Source: Planctomycetaceae bacterium (lineage in GTDB: Bacteria; Planctomycetota; Planctomycetia; Pirellulales; Pirellulaceae). From it: a stretch of DNA of 64,000 nt. The stretch lies in NCBI GenBank assembly GCA_024642205.1, contig JAHEBQ010000009.1, forward strand, positions 1-64,000. The letters are read 5' to 3'. Positions 8,146 through 17,773 of the stretch are shown here, piece by piece; the first letter of the stretch is position 1; every line of letters starts with the position of its first letter. A program made the position numbers and the translations under genes. Below the pieces are notes generated by a model that saw nothing but the letters and a program-made list of their open reading frames with translations, made no database searches and had not been told where the DNA came from.

Positions 8146-10941
8146 GTGAGAAATCTTAACGTGGACCGCTTTTGCAGTACGGTTACAGTGGCCGTGTACG
8201 TCGCGATCTTTGTTGTTTGCTTCGATCAGACCGCGATCGCCCAGCAGCCAAAAAAGGTTGTGGAAGTCGAAGGTATCACGGAATACCGCCTGGACAATGG
8301 GGTCAAATTGTTGCTTTTCCCCGACAATTCTAAGCCGCAGTTCACAATGAACATGACGGTTAATGTGGGTTCACGGCACGAAGGTTACGGCGAATCGGGA
8401 ATGGCTCATCTGCTTGAGCACATGCTGTTTCGAGGAACCGACAAACATCAGGACATTCCGGAATTGCTGAAAGACCGAGGGGTTCTGAATATGAATGGAA
8501 CCACGTCCATTGACCGGACCAATTACTTCGAAACACTCCCGGCACCGGAGAACGACAAGAAGGTTTCCGATGACAACCTGAGGTTTGCGATTGAGATGGA
8601 GGCTGACAGGCTGGTCAACAGTTGGATCAAGCCGGAGCATCTGGAAAAAGAAATGACGATCGTTCGGAGTGAGTTTGAAAGGGGCGAGAACAATCCGCAA
8701 TCGATCTTGATTCAACGGATCATGACGGCAGCCTACCAATGGCACAACTACGGCAAATCAACAATCGGCAACCGGAGCGACATCATGCGAGTTCCGGCCA
8801 CCAACTTGCGGGTTTTCTATCGCAAGTACTATCAGCCGGACAACATTACGCTGGTCATCGCCGGGAAATTCGACAAAGATCTGGCGCTGGAGTTGGTCGA
8901 AGATGAGTTTGGTTCGATTCCACGTCCCGAACGCGTGTTACCCAAAACATACACTGAAGAACCGGCCCAGGATGGCGAGCGTACGGTGATCCTGCGGCGT
9001 GCTGGCGATGTTCAGTTCGTGGGGGTTGGTTATCACATCCCGTCAGCTTCCAACGAAGAATATGCGCCAGCCGAGGTTTTGGCCTCGATTCTGTCGAACC
9101 AGCCGGTCGGACCGCTATACCAGGCGTTGGTTGAATCCAAGCTTGCTACCAGTGCCGGCGCGTTTGCACGCGTGGGATACGATCCAGGCGTCATGTTGGC
9201 CTATGCGGAAGTGGCGTTGGACAAGGACTTGATCAAAGCCAAAGACGTACTTGTCGAGCAAATGGAATCGATTGGCGACAAGGGCGTCACGAGCGAAGAC
9301 GTACAGCGGGCGGTGCTTGGAATCGTCAAGCGACGTGAACGAACATTTGCCAATACGGAACGTTTTGCTACGGCATTAAGCGAATGGGAGTCCTATGGAG
9401 ACTGGCGGCTGTATTTTCTCCATCGCGATCGTTTGGAAGCAGTTACACCGGAGCAGGTACAAGCCGTCGCAAAAAAATATCTGATTCAGTCGAACCGGAC
9501 CGTTGGACTGTTTTTTCCGACCGATGATGCAACGCGGGTGGCGATCGACGCCGAAAACAACGTCAAGAAAATGGTGGCTGACTATAAAGGCCGTGAAAGT
9601 ATCTCCGAAGGTGAAGCCTTTGATCCATCCCCGATGAACATTCAAAAGCGGACCGTTTTCGGCGAGCTGGACTCGGGCCTCAAGTACGCTTTACTCGCGA
9701 AAGAAACCCGCGGGGACCGCGTGACCTTGCAGGGCAACTTGCATTATGGCGACGAAAACAGTCTCAAAGGCAAAAGGGAGGCGGCCGGCATGCTGCCTCA
9801 GCTATTGTCGCGTGGCACGAAAAACCTTGGCTTTCAGGAATATCAGGACGCCCTCGACAAACTCAAAGCGAGCGTCTCATTTGGTGGATCCCTGGGGTCA
9901 TTGAGTTTCAGTCTGCAAACCGACCGAGAAAACCTGATTCCCGCGCTGGATATCATGCGTCAAGCACTGCGTGAGCCGTTGCTGAAAGAGAGTGAATTGG
10001 AGGTCGTTCGGGATGAAAAGATCACGGGAATCGAATCCGGAATGTCGGAGCCAACCACGTTGGCTTTCAACGAATTTGCCCGCCGAATCGATCCACAACC
10101 GAGTGACGATGTGCGCTATACACCGACGATGCAAGAGGAAATTGAAAGAACCAGAAAGGTCACGATTGACGACATCAAATTGCTTCATCGGGATTTCTTG
10201 AGCGGTCAATTCGGTGAAGTTGCCGTTGTTGGTGACTTCGACCCAGACGCGACTCTGGCGAAAATGAACGAAGTTTTCGCGGGTTGGAAGTCCGAAATTC
10301 CCTATTCACGCATCGAAGAGCCTGCCAATCTTGGAGTCCAGGGTGAGCGAGTTAATATCGATACGCCGGACAAGGCAAACGCGGTTTATATTGCTGGAGT
10401 GTCGACTGAAATCGGTGAAGGCCACCCGGATTATGAAGCGATGTTGATCGGAAACTACATCATGGGTGGGGGGCCGCTTTCCTCACGAATTGCGGACCGC
10501 GTACGCAAACGGGACGGATTGTCCTATACCGCAATGACGCGTTTCCAGGGCGACGAAGAAGACGATCGTGGGACGTACATGATGTTCTGCATTTCAAATC
10601 CCGCGAATACCGAAAAAGTAGTGGAGACGGTCAGGGAAGAAGTTGATCGGATGCTCGACAGTGGCGTGACCGGTGACGAATTGGACAAGGCGAAGGAAAG
10701 TTACCTGATCAATCGCCGGGGAGCCCGTGCTCGCGACTCCCAGCTAGCGGGGGAATTACTCTCGAACATGAAAACTGGCCGGACAATGGAATTCCAAGAG
10801 GCCAGTGATGAGAAAATTTCGACGTTGACCAAAGACCAGGTCGATGCCGCATTGAAAAAAGTGGTCGATCCCAAGCGACTGCTGATCATTACCGCTGGCG
10901 ATTTCAGCAAATCCGGGAGCCCGGTGAACAAAGACGAATAA
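8146..10941 (+). CDS. Secreted M16 zinc metallopeptidase (insulinase/pitrilysin family)
   Basis: A 931-residue two-halved M16 peptidase. A signal peptide runs from the GTG start to about AIAQQ (residue 29). The inverted zinc motif HLLEH is at residues 88-92, with the third ligand Glu169 exactly 77 residues after His92 in EKEMTIVRSE, so the first half should be catalytic. The second half (from about residue 510, LDSGLKYALLAKETRGD) is the M16 C-terminal type without the zinc motif, ending with GGGPLSSRIADRVRKRDGLSYT, a family hallmark. The architecture resembles the periplasmic PqqL/zinc protease type. It probably degrades peptides in the periplasm. It stands alone, followed 315 bases later by a lipoprotein cyclophilin. 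Confidence 0.92.
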   Translation: MRNLNVDRFCSTVTVAVYVAIFVVCFDQTAIAQQPKKVVEVEGITEYRLDNGVKLLLFPDNSKPQFTMNMTVNVGSRHEGYGESGMAHLLEHMLFRGTDKHQDIPELLKDRGVLNMNGTTSIDRTNYFETLPAPENDKKVSDDNLRFAIEMEADRLVNSWIKPEHLEKEMTIVRSEFERGENNPQSILIQRIMTAAYQWHNYGKSTIGNRSDIMRVPATNLRVFYRKYYQPDNITLVIAGKFDKDLALELVEDEFGSIPRPERVLPKTYTEEPAQDGERTVILRRAGDVQFVGVGYHIPSASNEEYAPAEVLASILSNQPVGPLYQALVESKLATSAGAFARVGYDPGVMLAYAEVALDKDLIKAKDVLVEQMESIGDKGVTSEDVQRAVLGIVKRRERTFANTERFATALSEWESYGDWRLYFLHRDRLEAVTPEQVQAVAKKYLIQSNRTVGLFFPTDDATRVAIDAENNVKKMVADYKGRESISEGEAFDPSPMNIQKRTVFGELDSGLKYALLAKETRGDRVTLQGNLHYGDENSLKGKREAAGMLPQLLSRGTKNLGFQEYQDALDKLKASVSFGGSLGSLSFSLQTDRENLIPALDIMRQALREPLLKESELEVVRDEKITGIESGMSEPTTLAFNEFARRIDPQPSDDVRYTPTMQEEIERTRKVTIDDIKLLHRDFLSGQFGEVAVVGDFDPDATLAKMNEVFAGWKSEIPYSRIEEPANLGVQGERVNIDTPDKANAVYIAGVSTEIGEGHPDYEAMLIGNYIMGGGPLSSRIADRVRKRDGLSYTAMTRFQGDEEDDRGTYMMFCISNPANTEKVVETVREEVDRMLDSGVTGDELDKAKESYLINRRGARARDSQLAGELLSNMKTGRTMEFQEASDEKISTLTKDQVDAALKKVVDPKRLLIITAGDFSKSGSPVNKDE

Positions 10942-11256
10942 GCGACCCGAGCGGTTGAACCCTCCAATCGCTCCGGACGAAGCATCTCCGCTCGATTTTC
11001 AGCGTTGAAGTCAGTTGCAGTGATTCGTGACAGCACTCACGCAATACCTGGATCGTCGATGAAATTCCTTTGAATCAATCAGTAACCGGATTCAGGTTGG
11101 TGAAATTCTTGAGTCCCGACAGATTGGGCGAGAAAACTCGACATTGGGAACCGGGATCAGTTGTGTTAGATTCTCGGGATCCTGCGGGAACGCTTGTTAT
11201 CAAGGCATCCCAGGCGAGGCGTATTTTGACGAATCGTAGATTTTCAAGGATGTGAT
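10942..11256. other. Intergenic region between the M16 peptidase and cyclophilin genes
   Basis: No gene seen. Shortly after the peptidase stop there is an imperfect 11-bp stem (CCGAGCGGTTG with CAATCGCTCCGG) without a T run, a weak candidate for transcript-end structure. An AAGGATG site directly precedes the cyclophilin ATG. Confidence 0.4.
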
Positions 11257-11988
11257 ATGAACCCGTTATTAAATAACTTTTGCCGCTCGTTGACAGTCGT
11301 GTTGACGGTTGCCCTGTTAACACCCGGATGTGCAGCCCAAAGCACAGCAACGCAATTTCGTCGCGCTGAGACCCCGACACAGACTTTGGCACTCAACCCG
11401 AGCCTGCTCGATCCAGGCAAGGCGACGGAGCAGGCGCCAGCCCAATTCAAAGCATTGTTCAAGACAACCAAGGGTGACTTTACGGTCCAGGTGACACGCG
11501 TCTGGGCACCCAACGGAGCAGATCGTTTTTATAACATGGTCAAAGTCGGATATTTCAATGACATCGCAATTTTCCGCGCGATCAAAGGTTTCATGTTTCA
11601 ATTCGGAATACACGGGAATCCGAATGTCAATGCAAAATGGGCTGAATCGAATATCCCGGATGATCCGGCGGTCGGAATCAGTAATACGCCAGGAACGCTT
11701 TCGTTTGCGCAGACACAGAACCCGAACAGTCGGTCGGTTCAAATGTTTGTTAACCTGGGTATGAACGCGATGCTCGATAAGGCCCAAGGAGCAACCGGTT
11801 CTCCGTTCGTGCCGTTTGGCCAGGTTGTCGCGGGGCTGGATGTATTAGAGAAAATAAATACGGAATATGGTGAAAATCCGCGTGGCGAAAACATCCAGGG
11901 AAATTTCAAGTCAAAAGGGAATGCGTACATCCTTGAGCGGTTTACCAGAATAGATCTGATCAAGTCGGTGACGATCATCGAAGAATGA
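11257..11988 (+). CDS. Lipoprotein cyclophilin-type peptidyl-prolyl isomerase
   Basis: A 243-residue protein with a lipoprotein signal ending in the lipobox LTPGC (Cys25), so it should be membrane-anchored outside the cytoplasm. The cyclophilin domain begins at FKTTKGDFTVQV (about residue 68) and shows the family landmarks: GADRFYNMVKVGYFN, the catalytic-loop block FRAIKGFMFQFG (equivalents of R55, F60, M61 and Q63 are present), a PGTLSFAQ strand, SVQMFVNLG in place of SQFFI, and FGQVVAGLDVLEKI. It catalyses cis-trans isomerisation of proline bonds in folding exported proteins. An AAGGA site is 7 bases upstream. With the SurA-like gene at 61262 it forms part of an envelope folding set, though not one operon. 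Confidence 0.93.
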   Translation: MNPLLNNFCRSLTVVLTVALLTPGCAAQSTATQFRRAETPTQTLALNPSLLDPGKATEQAPAQFKALFKTTKGDFTVQVTRVWAPNGADRFYNMVKVGYFNDIAIFRAIKGFMFQFGIHGNPNVNAKWAESNIPDDPAVGISNTPGTLSFAQTQNPNSRSVQMFVNLGMNAMLDKAQGATGSPFVPFGQVVAGLDVLEKINTEYGENPRGENIQGNFKSKGNAYILERFTRIDLIKSVTIIEE

Positions 11989-12000
11989 TTCAACAACGTT

Positions 12001-12043
12001 GGATGGGGGCGCGAAATCGGTCTGTCCATCCCGCCTCTTTTTT
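12001..12043 (+). terminator. Possible terminator after the cyclophilin gene
   Basis: GGATGG pairs with CCATCC across a 19-base loop and is followed by CGCC and six T residues. The stem is short and the loop large, so this is tentative. It lies between the convergent cyclophilin and scpA genes. Confidence 0.3.
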
Positions 12044-12144
12044 CCTCGATTCCGCAGGCCAGCATCGATTCGATATTCCCAGTCAATCGCAGCCATTGAT
12101 TCGCTGGCCCGATTCTCGCGCCCTGGCAGAACGCGATTCTGGTG

Positions 12145-13008
12145 TTAGTCCACCATCGATCCGGGATCTCCGGATCTCAAGGTTTTGTTGTGTGGATTGT
12201 AATCGTCAATGTTCGATACATCCAGATGTTCGTTAAATCCTTCATTCGGGACAATCATGATTTCGCTATGAAGGTCACTTTGATGAGCGATGACATTGTG
12301 GTGGCGCGTCAGTTCCAGGACCGCCAGGAAAATTCCGACCATGGCCGATTTGTGCATTCCCGGTTCAAATAAATCGGAAAATGATACGCGTTGTTGGCTC
12401 ACGATCCGCGAGTGAATCTGCTGCATATAGACGTGGATTGGAGTTTCGTCGTACGTGATGTTGGCTTGCGGAATCGGTCGATTGTCCCGCAGCACTCTTC
12501 CAAACGCGCTGACCAGGTCCCACAGTTCGACTTCGTGAATCGATTGCTCGGCAATATCAATTTTTTGGGTCGGCAGGTCATCCGCCATCCGGACGTATCG
12601 ATTTTGCCAAACGATGCCCTGCTCCTCCAGCAGCGAACTGGCGTCCTTGTACTTCTTGAACATCAATAGGCGTTGAACCAGGTCCTTACGCGGATCAATG
12701 ACTTCGGCTTCGACATCTTCTTCCAGTTCATTGCGTGGTAGCACAGCCCTCGCTTTCAGCTCGATCAAAATACTGGCGACTTCGAGGAAATCTCCCACCA
12801 TATCAATCGAAATCTCTTTCAAGACATCGATATATGCCAGATACTTTTCCGCGACATCTGCGAGCGCGATATTCGTAAGCTCGACTTCATTTCGCCGGAC
12901 AAGGTACAACAACAGGTCCACAGGGCCCCGAAAAAAATCGCTATCAACGCTGAAACTCAATCGACACCGCCAAAAATTCGCGACCGAATAAACGGACGGC
13001 TGCGTCAA
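12145..13008 (-). CDS. scpA: Segregation and condensation protein A
   Basis: A 287-residue protein of the ScpA kleisin family, close to the usual 240-280 residues. The diagnostic N-terminal block FRGPVDLLLYLVRRNEVEL is at about residues 26-44, followed by IALADVAEKYLAYI, then FLEVASILIELKARAVLP, the hallmark of the N-terminal helical bundle that contacts Smc. The C-terminal winged-helix part includes KSAMVGIFLAVLELTRHHNV. ScpA bridges Smc heads together with ScpB during chromosome condensation in the cytoplasm. No scpB or smc is beside it. The start is TTG at 13008 with GGGCAG just upstream; another nearby start is possible. It converges on the cyclophilin gene. Confidence 0.93.
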   Translation of the reverse strand: MTQPSVYSVANFWRCRLSFSVDSDFFRGPVDLLLYLVRRNEVELTNIALADVAEKYLAYIDVLKEISIDMVGDFLEVASILIELKARAVLPRNELEEDVEAEVIDPRKDLVQRLLMFKKYKDASSLLEEQGIVWQNRYVRMADDLPTQKIDIAEQSIHEVELWDLVSAFGRVLRDNRPIPQANITYDETPIHVYMQQIHSRIVSQQRVSFSDLFEPGMHKSAMVGIFLAVLELTRHHNVIAHQSDLHSEIMIVPNEGFNEHLDVSNIDDYNPHNKTLRSGDPGSMVD

Positions 13009-13409
13009 CTGCCCATTTGACCGGTCACTGGAAATTGTCTTGAAACTTGAACCTGGTTCAACTCAAACGACTTAAGTCAGGTTTTGGTTTTGCTTGTAGA
13101 AATCATATCGCGAGTTCGTTTGCAACGACCATGCCAAAGTTGATCGCAAGACCACCTTGAGTGATCGGTTCCGTCTCGAAGTTTGATACCGGCTGAATCA
13201 GGCGTCCGATAAAGCTTACTTGACCCGATTATATTGGTTGTTTTTTCAAAGCTACCCGATCCAAAGAAGCTACGAAAAATACCTATTTTTACATTCGGCC
13301 CCCGCGATAGCTTGCCGATACTTCCCATGTTGACCCAATTAGTCAGTAGGTCGCAAATTCGGTTGTAAATATCGCCGCTGCATCTAACCAGCGAGGAGAA
13401 GTTCCGGGA
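13009..13409. other. Intergenic region upstream of scpA and the csrA-linked gene
   Basis: About 400 bases between divergent genes, presumably holding both promoters. I saw no gene and no convincing -35/-10 pair; several TTGACC-like hexamers occur without a well-spaced -10. A GAGGAG lies about 11 bases before the ATG at 13410. Confidence 0.4.
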
Positions 13410-13700
13410 ATGCACCACGATCAAATACAGATCAAAAACATTCAGCAACTACGACAATTTGTATCTCATACCTTGTGCCAACAAAACGATTTCGAAGAAG
13501 GGATTTTTCAGGTCACCGAGAGAATTCTCACAAGAGGCAACCGGCCTTGCGGCATATTCTTTTGTCTGCATGGTCCGAGGAGCGTCAAATTAACGGCCGT
13601 TTGGGAAACCGACAAGAATTCGATTCTGTTTTATGGCTCAACTGGTGAGCGTTTTAGAAAAACGGTGCTTTCGACAGCACCTAAAATCCTGTCGCACTAA
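13410..13700 (+). CDS. Small uncharacterised protein encoded just upstream of csrA
   Basis: A 96-residue soluble protein starting at ATG 13410 with GAGGAG upstream. The N-terminal half is predicted helical (QQLRQFVSHTLC, FEEGIFQVTERIL). The C-terminal half alternates beta-type stretches (CGIFFCLHGP, VKLTAVWETDK, SILFYGSTGERF). This alpha-then-beta pattern and the FCLHGPRSVKLTA segment look like a compact globular domain rather than noise. It has three cysteines and no signal peptide. The csrA start lies 46 bases after its stop on the same strand, so they are probably one transcript. I believe similar small proteins occur with csrA in other planctomycetes but could not check. Function unknown; a CsrA partner or regulator is only a guess. 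Confidence 0.7.
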   Translation: MHHDQIQIKNIQQLRQFVSHTLCQQNDFEEGIFQVTERILTRGNRPCGIFFCLHGPRSVKLTAVWETDKNSILFYGSTGERFRKTVLSTAPKILSH

Positions 13701-13745
13701 TTTTTTTGCACTCATTCTTAACCCTTAATACCAAGGATACTCGAT

Positions 13746-13958
13746 ATGCTCGTTCTTTCCAGGAAGGAAAGTGAAAAGATCATGTTGGGCGACTCGATTG
13801 TCCTGACAATCGTTCGAGTTTCGGGAGACCGAGTCCGACTGGGAATTGAAGCCCCTTCTGATATGTTAATCCTCAGAAAAGAGCTTGATCCCACGGAAAG
13901 TGGTCCACTCGATTCATCGAACAAAAAAAACGACTCGAATCAAAAGAAAGTGGCCTGA
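13746..13958 (+). CDS. csrA: Carbon storage regulator CsrA (translational regulator)
   Basis: A 70-residue CsrA/RsmA. The N-terminus MLVLSRKESEKIMLGDSI is diagnostic, followed by IVLTIVRVSGDRVRLGIEAP; the RNA-contacting residues (R6 and the V-R-L-G-I-E-A-P segment with its arginine) are intact. The usual core is about 60 residues, so the last 15 (Asn/Ser/Lys-rich tail) are an extension. CsrA binds GGA motifs in mRNA leaders as a homodimer and blocks or stabilises translation; in other bacteria it controls motility and carbon storage. AAGGA sits 10 bases before the ATG. Co-transcribed with the 96-residue gene in front; the transcript ends at the terminator at 14030. Confidence 0.95.
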   Translation: MLVLSRKESEKIMLGDSIVLTIVRVSGDRVRLGIEAPSDMLILRKELDPTESGPLDSSNKKNDSNQKKVA

Positions 13959-14029
13959 TGCCGCAGCGCTTGAGATTTTTTGGAGTTGTTTGGTCAGGAC
14001 TTCCGGTTTAGCCACAGGATTTTCCGTAC

Positions 14030-14072
14030 AAAAAAAGGACAGTTGTGATCCCGCACAACTGTCCTTTTTTTT
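14030..14072 (+). terminator. Strong bidirectional-type terminator downstream of csrA
   Basis: A perfect long stem in which AAAAAAAGGACAGTTGTG pairs with its exact complement across a 6-base loop (ATCCCG) and runs into a T tract. It begins about 70 bases after the csrA stop. The A/T flanks would also allow termination from the opposite strand. Confidence 0.92.
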
Positions 14073-14464
14073 GCGCAGAAAGGAGTTTGGAAGAAATGTC
14101 CCTCCATTTTGCCCGTGTCTCCGGCCAGCTCGGCGAAGTCGCTTCGATTGAAATGGAACCTCAAGCCTGATTGCGTTGACGGTTCTCATCCGTTCCGTTT
14201 CGGATTCCACGACGTAAATCCTCGGCGAGTCTTGATGACCTCCTGCGAAACGTGATTCACCGGCGGAGGGGCCGTCGGACGGGCTATCCCATGAAATTTG
14301 CAACGCACGCCACCAGGTCAACGAAGCAAGTGACAACAAGCATTTCTATCGGGCAACGATTCAGCCTGAGACGTTGCGACTTGCATGAGCCCGCCAACGT
14401 TACCAATGCATTACAATGCCAGAGTCAATCCTTTTCCGCAGGTTCGGTATCCCAGGAGGCGCAA
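14073..14464. other. Leader region before the PVC haem protein gene
   Basis: About 390 bases without a gene of its own. The downstream frame is open back to 14252 without a convincing protein start, so this is treated as promoter and leader. No clear sigma-70 promoter was identified. Confidence 0.4.
14454..14459 (+). promoter_or_regulatory. Ribosome binding site that decides the PVC haem protein start
   Basis: A perfect AGGAGG five bases before GTG 14465. That start puts a normal signal peptide at the N-terminus, while the ATG at 14252 would place 71 unlikely residues in front of it. Confidence 0.8.
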
Positions 14465-17400
14465 GTGCCCAACCGTCTTTCCTGTTTTTGTCTGGTTCTC
14501 GGTTTAGCCGCCTCGATCGGTAGTTCAACATTAGCGCAGGATAAATCGCCATTTCAATTCCCACCCGATACACAGGAACTTAGCGTTCCGATGACGCCGC
14601 CTGCCGATGCGCTCAAAATGCTGGAGCTTCCCGACGGATTCAAGGCAACCCTGTTTGCTGCCGAACCGGACGTCCATCAGCCGATTTCTCTCGCAACCGA
14701 CGCTTGCGGCCGCCTTTGGGTTGCCGAATGCTATACGTATTCCGACGGGAAGGAAAACTATAACACTGATTTGAATGACCGAATTGTCATCTTCGAAGAT
14801 ACGGATAACGACGGTGTATTCGACTCCAAGAAGATCTTCTGGGATCAAGGCAAGAAATTGACCAGCGTCGAAGTTGGATTTGGCGGAGTATGGGTAACTG
14901 CTGCACCTAACCTGATGTTTATCCCCGACGCCGATCAGGATGATGTACCGGATGGCGAACCCGAAGTTCTGCTCAACGGTTTCGAAGGGGACGTGATACG
15001 TCACAACATAGTCAATGGGCTTCGCTGGGGTCCCGATGGCTGGCTGTATGGCAGGCACGGTATCCAGGCGACGTCGTTTGTCGGCCCTCCCGATGCCACA
15101 GATTCCCAACGCGTGCCAATGAATTGCGCTATTTGGCGATTTCACCCGCAATATCGGAAATTTGAAATTGTCGCTCAAGGAGGAACGAACCCGTGGGGTT
15201 TTGATTTCGACGTGCACGGGGAAATGTTCATGATCAATACCGTGATTGGACACCTGTTTCATATCGTTCCCAATGCGCTTTATCGACGGATGTACGGGGC
15301 ACATTTCAACCCACACGCTTACCAGGTGATCGAACAGACTGCCGACCATTTCCACTGGGATGCCAGCGAAGAGCATTGGGCGGTCACCAAAAAGGAGGGT
15401 ATGTCAGACGGTACCGATCGCGCTGGGGGAGGGCATGCCCACACCGGTTTGATGATTTATCAAGGCGATAACTGGCCTGAAGAATTCCGTAACTGTTTGT
15501 TTACTGCAAATTTTCACGGACGCCGAATCAACAGTGATTCGATTCAACGACAAGGAAACTCTTACGTGGCGCATCATGGACCGGATTATTTCAAAACCAC
15601 GGATCCCTGGTTCCGGGGAATCGAAATGGTCTCCGGTCCAGACGGCGGGGTTTATCTCGCGGATTGGTCGGATATTGGCGAGTGCCACGAAAATGACGGG
15701 ATTCACCGTGCCTCGGGAAGAATTTTCAAGTTGACTTTTGGGAATGTACAAAAACCCGCGATCACTGACCTGGCGAACCTGTCGCTGGAGGAACTCATCA
15801 ATTTGCTTTCTCACGACAACGACTGGTACGCGAGAAAGGCCAGACGGTTGTTGCAAGAACGGGTCGTCGGAATGAAAGAGTTGAGAAAACGTCTGGTGCT
15901 TGAAAAAGGTAACGAGTCTTCGCTGCGGACGACCGAACAGGCTCTGGAGACCTGCTCCGGGAATTTGCATGTCGCTTACGGCGCGGCGAGGGACGTCAGG
16001 ACCAAGCTGAGGATCATGTGGACGATTTATTCGTGCGATCAAGATATTGAAGAGTGGCTTTTGTTTCGCTTGCTGGACAATAACGAGCACATTCGGGCCT
16101 GGGCGGTCAGAATGTTGGCGGACGGGATCAACGACCCGTCTGCAGAAATCGCCGCCAAGTTTGTCGAGCTTGCAAAGACCGATTCATCCGGCCTGGTCCG
16201 TTTGTATTTGGCCAGTTCGATTCCTCGGTTCGACCCAGACGTCGCATTTACTATCGCTTCCGCCCTTGCTTCCCGGGAATCGGACGCCAACGACCGCGTT
16301 CAGCCGCACCTGGTCTGGTTTGGCTGTGAACCGCTCGTCACGTTGCACGTTGAACAGGCGATTCAATTGGCCGTCGATTCCAGTATTCCATTGCTTCGTC
16401 GTAACATTGCGCGTCGGCTGACAGCGGAAATAGACACCCAACCTCTGGGTGTCGAAATGCTCGTTGCTCGACTTGCCGACGTTGAGCGTCGCGCCAAGAC
16501 CGACATGCTGATTGGGATGACAGAGGCCTTGAATGGTTTTAATCGCGCCCAGCCGCCAAAAAACTGGCCAGGCGTCGCCGAGAAAATTGCGGAACTCAAC
16601 GACGCCCGAATGGATGAACTGATCCAAAACCTGAATCTTGTTTTCGGTGATGGCCGAGCCATCGAGGATCTCAAGCGGCTTGCCAAAGACACCCGTCAGG
16701 ATGTATCAGCTCGACGTCAGGCCATTGCGGCGTTGGCAACCTCAGCGGAAGCGCCACAATTGTTCGAGTTTTTCAAATCCCAGATTAATGACAAGGCATT
16801 GACCACTCAAGTCACGAAGGCCCTCGTTCGCTGCGAGGAACCGGCGGTGGCAAAGTTGATTTTGAACTGCTATTCGCGCATGGACCCGGAAGGCCAGGCC
16901 GCCGCGATCAATACCCTGGTTTCGCGGAACCAATGGGCCAGTCAGCTGCTACAGGCGATCGCTAGCCAACGAATTCCGAAAGCTGTAATCTCCGCCGGTC
17001 ACGCGCGACAAATCAGCAATTTCGGTGATCAAGAACTCCAATCCAGTCTCGAATCTGCATGGGGTGTGATACGAGCAACTTCCGGGGAACGAAGGGCGGA
17101 AATTGAAAGGCTTCAACACGATCTTTCGACATCCACCTTCCAAAACGTCGATCGGGAACAGGGCAGGGCGGTTTTTGAAAAAAGCTGTGCCAGTTGTCAT
17201 ACGATGTTTGGTCGAGGCGGCAAGATCGGACCGGATCTGACGGGTTCGGATCGTAGAAACATCAACTACCTGCTGGAGAACATCGTCGACCCGGGAGCTT
17301 CCGTCGCTCAAAGCTATCAGACGACAATCATCGCGATGGAGGACGGGCGGTTCCTGACAGGCGTCATCGTCGAGGAAAACGAACGAATCATCAAACTTCA

Positions 17401-17542
17401 AACCAAAGATGATTTGGTCGCAATCGACGTTCAGTCGATCGATGCCCGGAAGCCGACGCGCAGCTCATTGATGCCGGACGGTTTGTTGGATCAGTTAACT
17501 GACGAGCAAATCGCGAGCCTGTTCAGGTTCCTGTCCGAGTGA
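14465..17542 (+). CDS. PVC-type haem-binding CxxCH protein: dehydrogenase-like propeller, HEAT region, cytochrome c
   Basis: A 1025-residue secreted protein of a type abundant in planctomycetes. Order: signal peptide (VPNRLSCFCLVLGLAA..., cleavage near LAQ); a beta-propeller 'membrane-bound dehydrogenase' domain beginning LELPDGFKATLFAAEPD and containing GRLWVAECYTY, FEDTDNDGVFD and WGPDGWLYGRHG; a long helical, HEAT-like central region (about residues 440-870); and a C-terminal cytochrome c domain with haem motif CASCH at residues 908-912, followed by GRGGKIGPDLTG and the family ending RSSLMPDGLLDQLTDEQ. Probably a periplasmic oxidoreductase with covalently bound haem; substrate unknown, often assumed to be sugar-related. 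First of three same-strand genes with cytochrome/DUF1501 partners. Confidence 0.9.
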   Translation: MPNRLSCFCLVLGLAASIGSSTLAQDKSPFQFPPDTQELSVPMTPPADALKMLELPDGFKATLFAAEPDVHQPISLATDACGRLWVAECYTYSDGKENYNTDLNDRIVIFEDTDNDGVFDSKKIFWDQGKKLTSVEVGFGGVWVTAAPNLMFIPDADQDDVPDGEPEVLLNGFEGDVIRHNIVNGLRWGPDGWLYGRHGIQATSFVGPPDATDSQRVPMNCAIWRFHPQYRKFEIVAQGGTNPWGFDFDVHGEMFMINTVIGHLFHIVPNALYRRMYGAHFNPHAYQVIEQTADHFHWDASEEHWAVTKKEGMSDGTDRAGGGHAHTGLMIYQGDNWPEEFRNCLFTANFHGRRINSDSIQRQGNSYVAHHGPDYFKTTDPWFRGIEMVSGPDGGVYLADWSDIGECHENDGIHRASGRIFKLTFGNVQKPAITDLANLSLEELINLLSHDNDWYARKARRLLQERVVGMKELRKRLVLEKGNESSLRTTEQALETCSGNLHVAYGAARDVRTKLRIMWTIYSCDQDIEEWLLFRLLDNNEHIRAWAVRMLADGINDPSAEIAAKFVELAKTDSSGLVRLYLASSIPRFDPDVAFTIASALASRESDANDRVQPHLVWFGCEPLVTLHVEQAIQLAVDSSIPLLRRNIARRLTAEIDTQPLGVEMLVARLADVERRAKTDMLIGMTEALNGFNRAQPPKNWPGVAEKIAELNDARMDELIQNLNLVFGDGRAIEDLKRLAKDTRQDVSARRQAIAALATSAEAPQLFEFFKSQINDKALTTQVTKALVRCEEPAVAKLILNCYSRMDPEGQAAAINTLVSRNQWASQLLQAIASQRIPKAVISAGHARQISNFGDQELQSSLESAWGVIRATSGERRAEIERLQHDLSTSTFQNVDREQGRAVFEKSCASCHTMFGRGGKIGPDLTGSDRRNINYLLENIVDPGASVAQSYQTTIIAMEDGRFLTGVIVEENERIIKLQTKDDLVAIDVQSIDARKPTRSSLMPDGLLDQLTDEQIASLFRFLSE

Positions 17543-17773
17543 TTGGACGAGATGATGGATTGTTTCCCTTGGCAAGTCATTGAGGCTCAGCCACGGACAT
17601 TTCGCGGTCACATCCAAAGTGTGCTTAATCGCTCATTGCCCAGTCTGCCATCGAATGAAACCATTGCAAAAAGAGTATTTCGCGGAATTATGCCACTTGC
17701 TCGTTTTGACGTCGACAGCGATTCTCTTTAGACTAAATGCATAAATCGCCGAACATCGCATTTTGGGTTTCCA

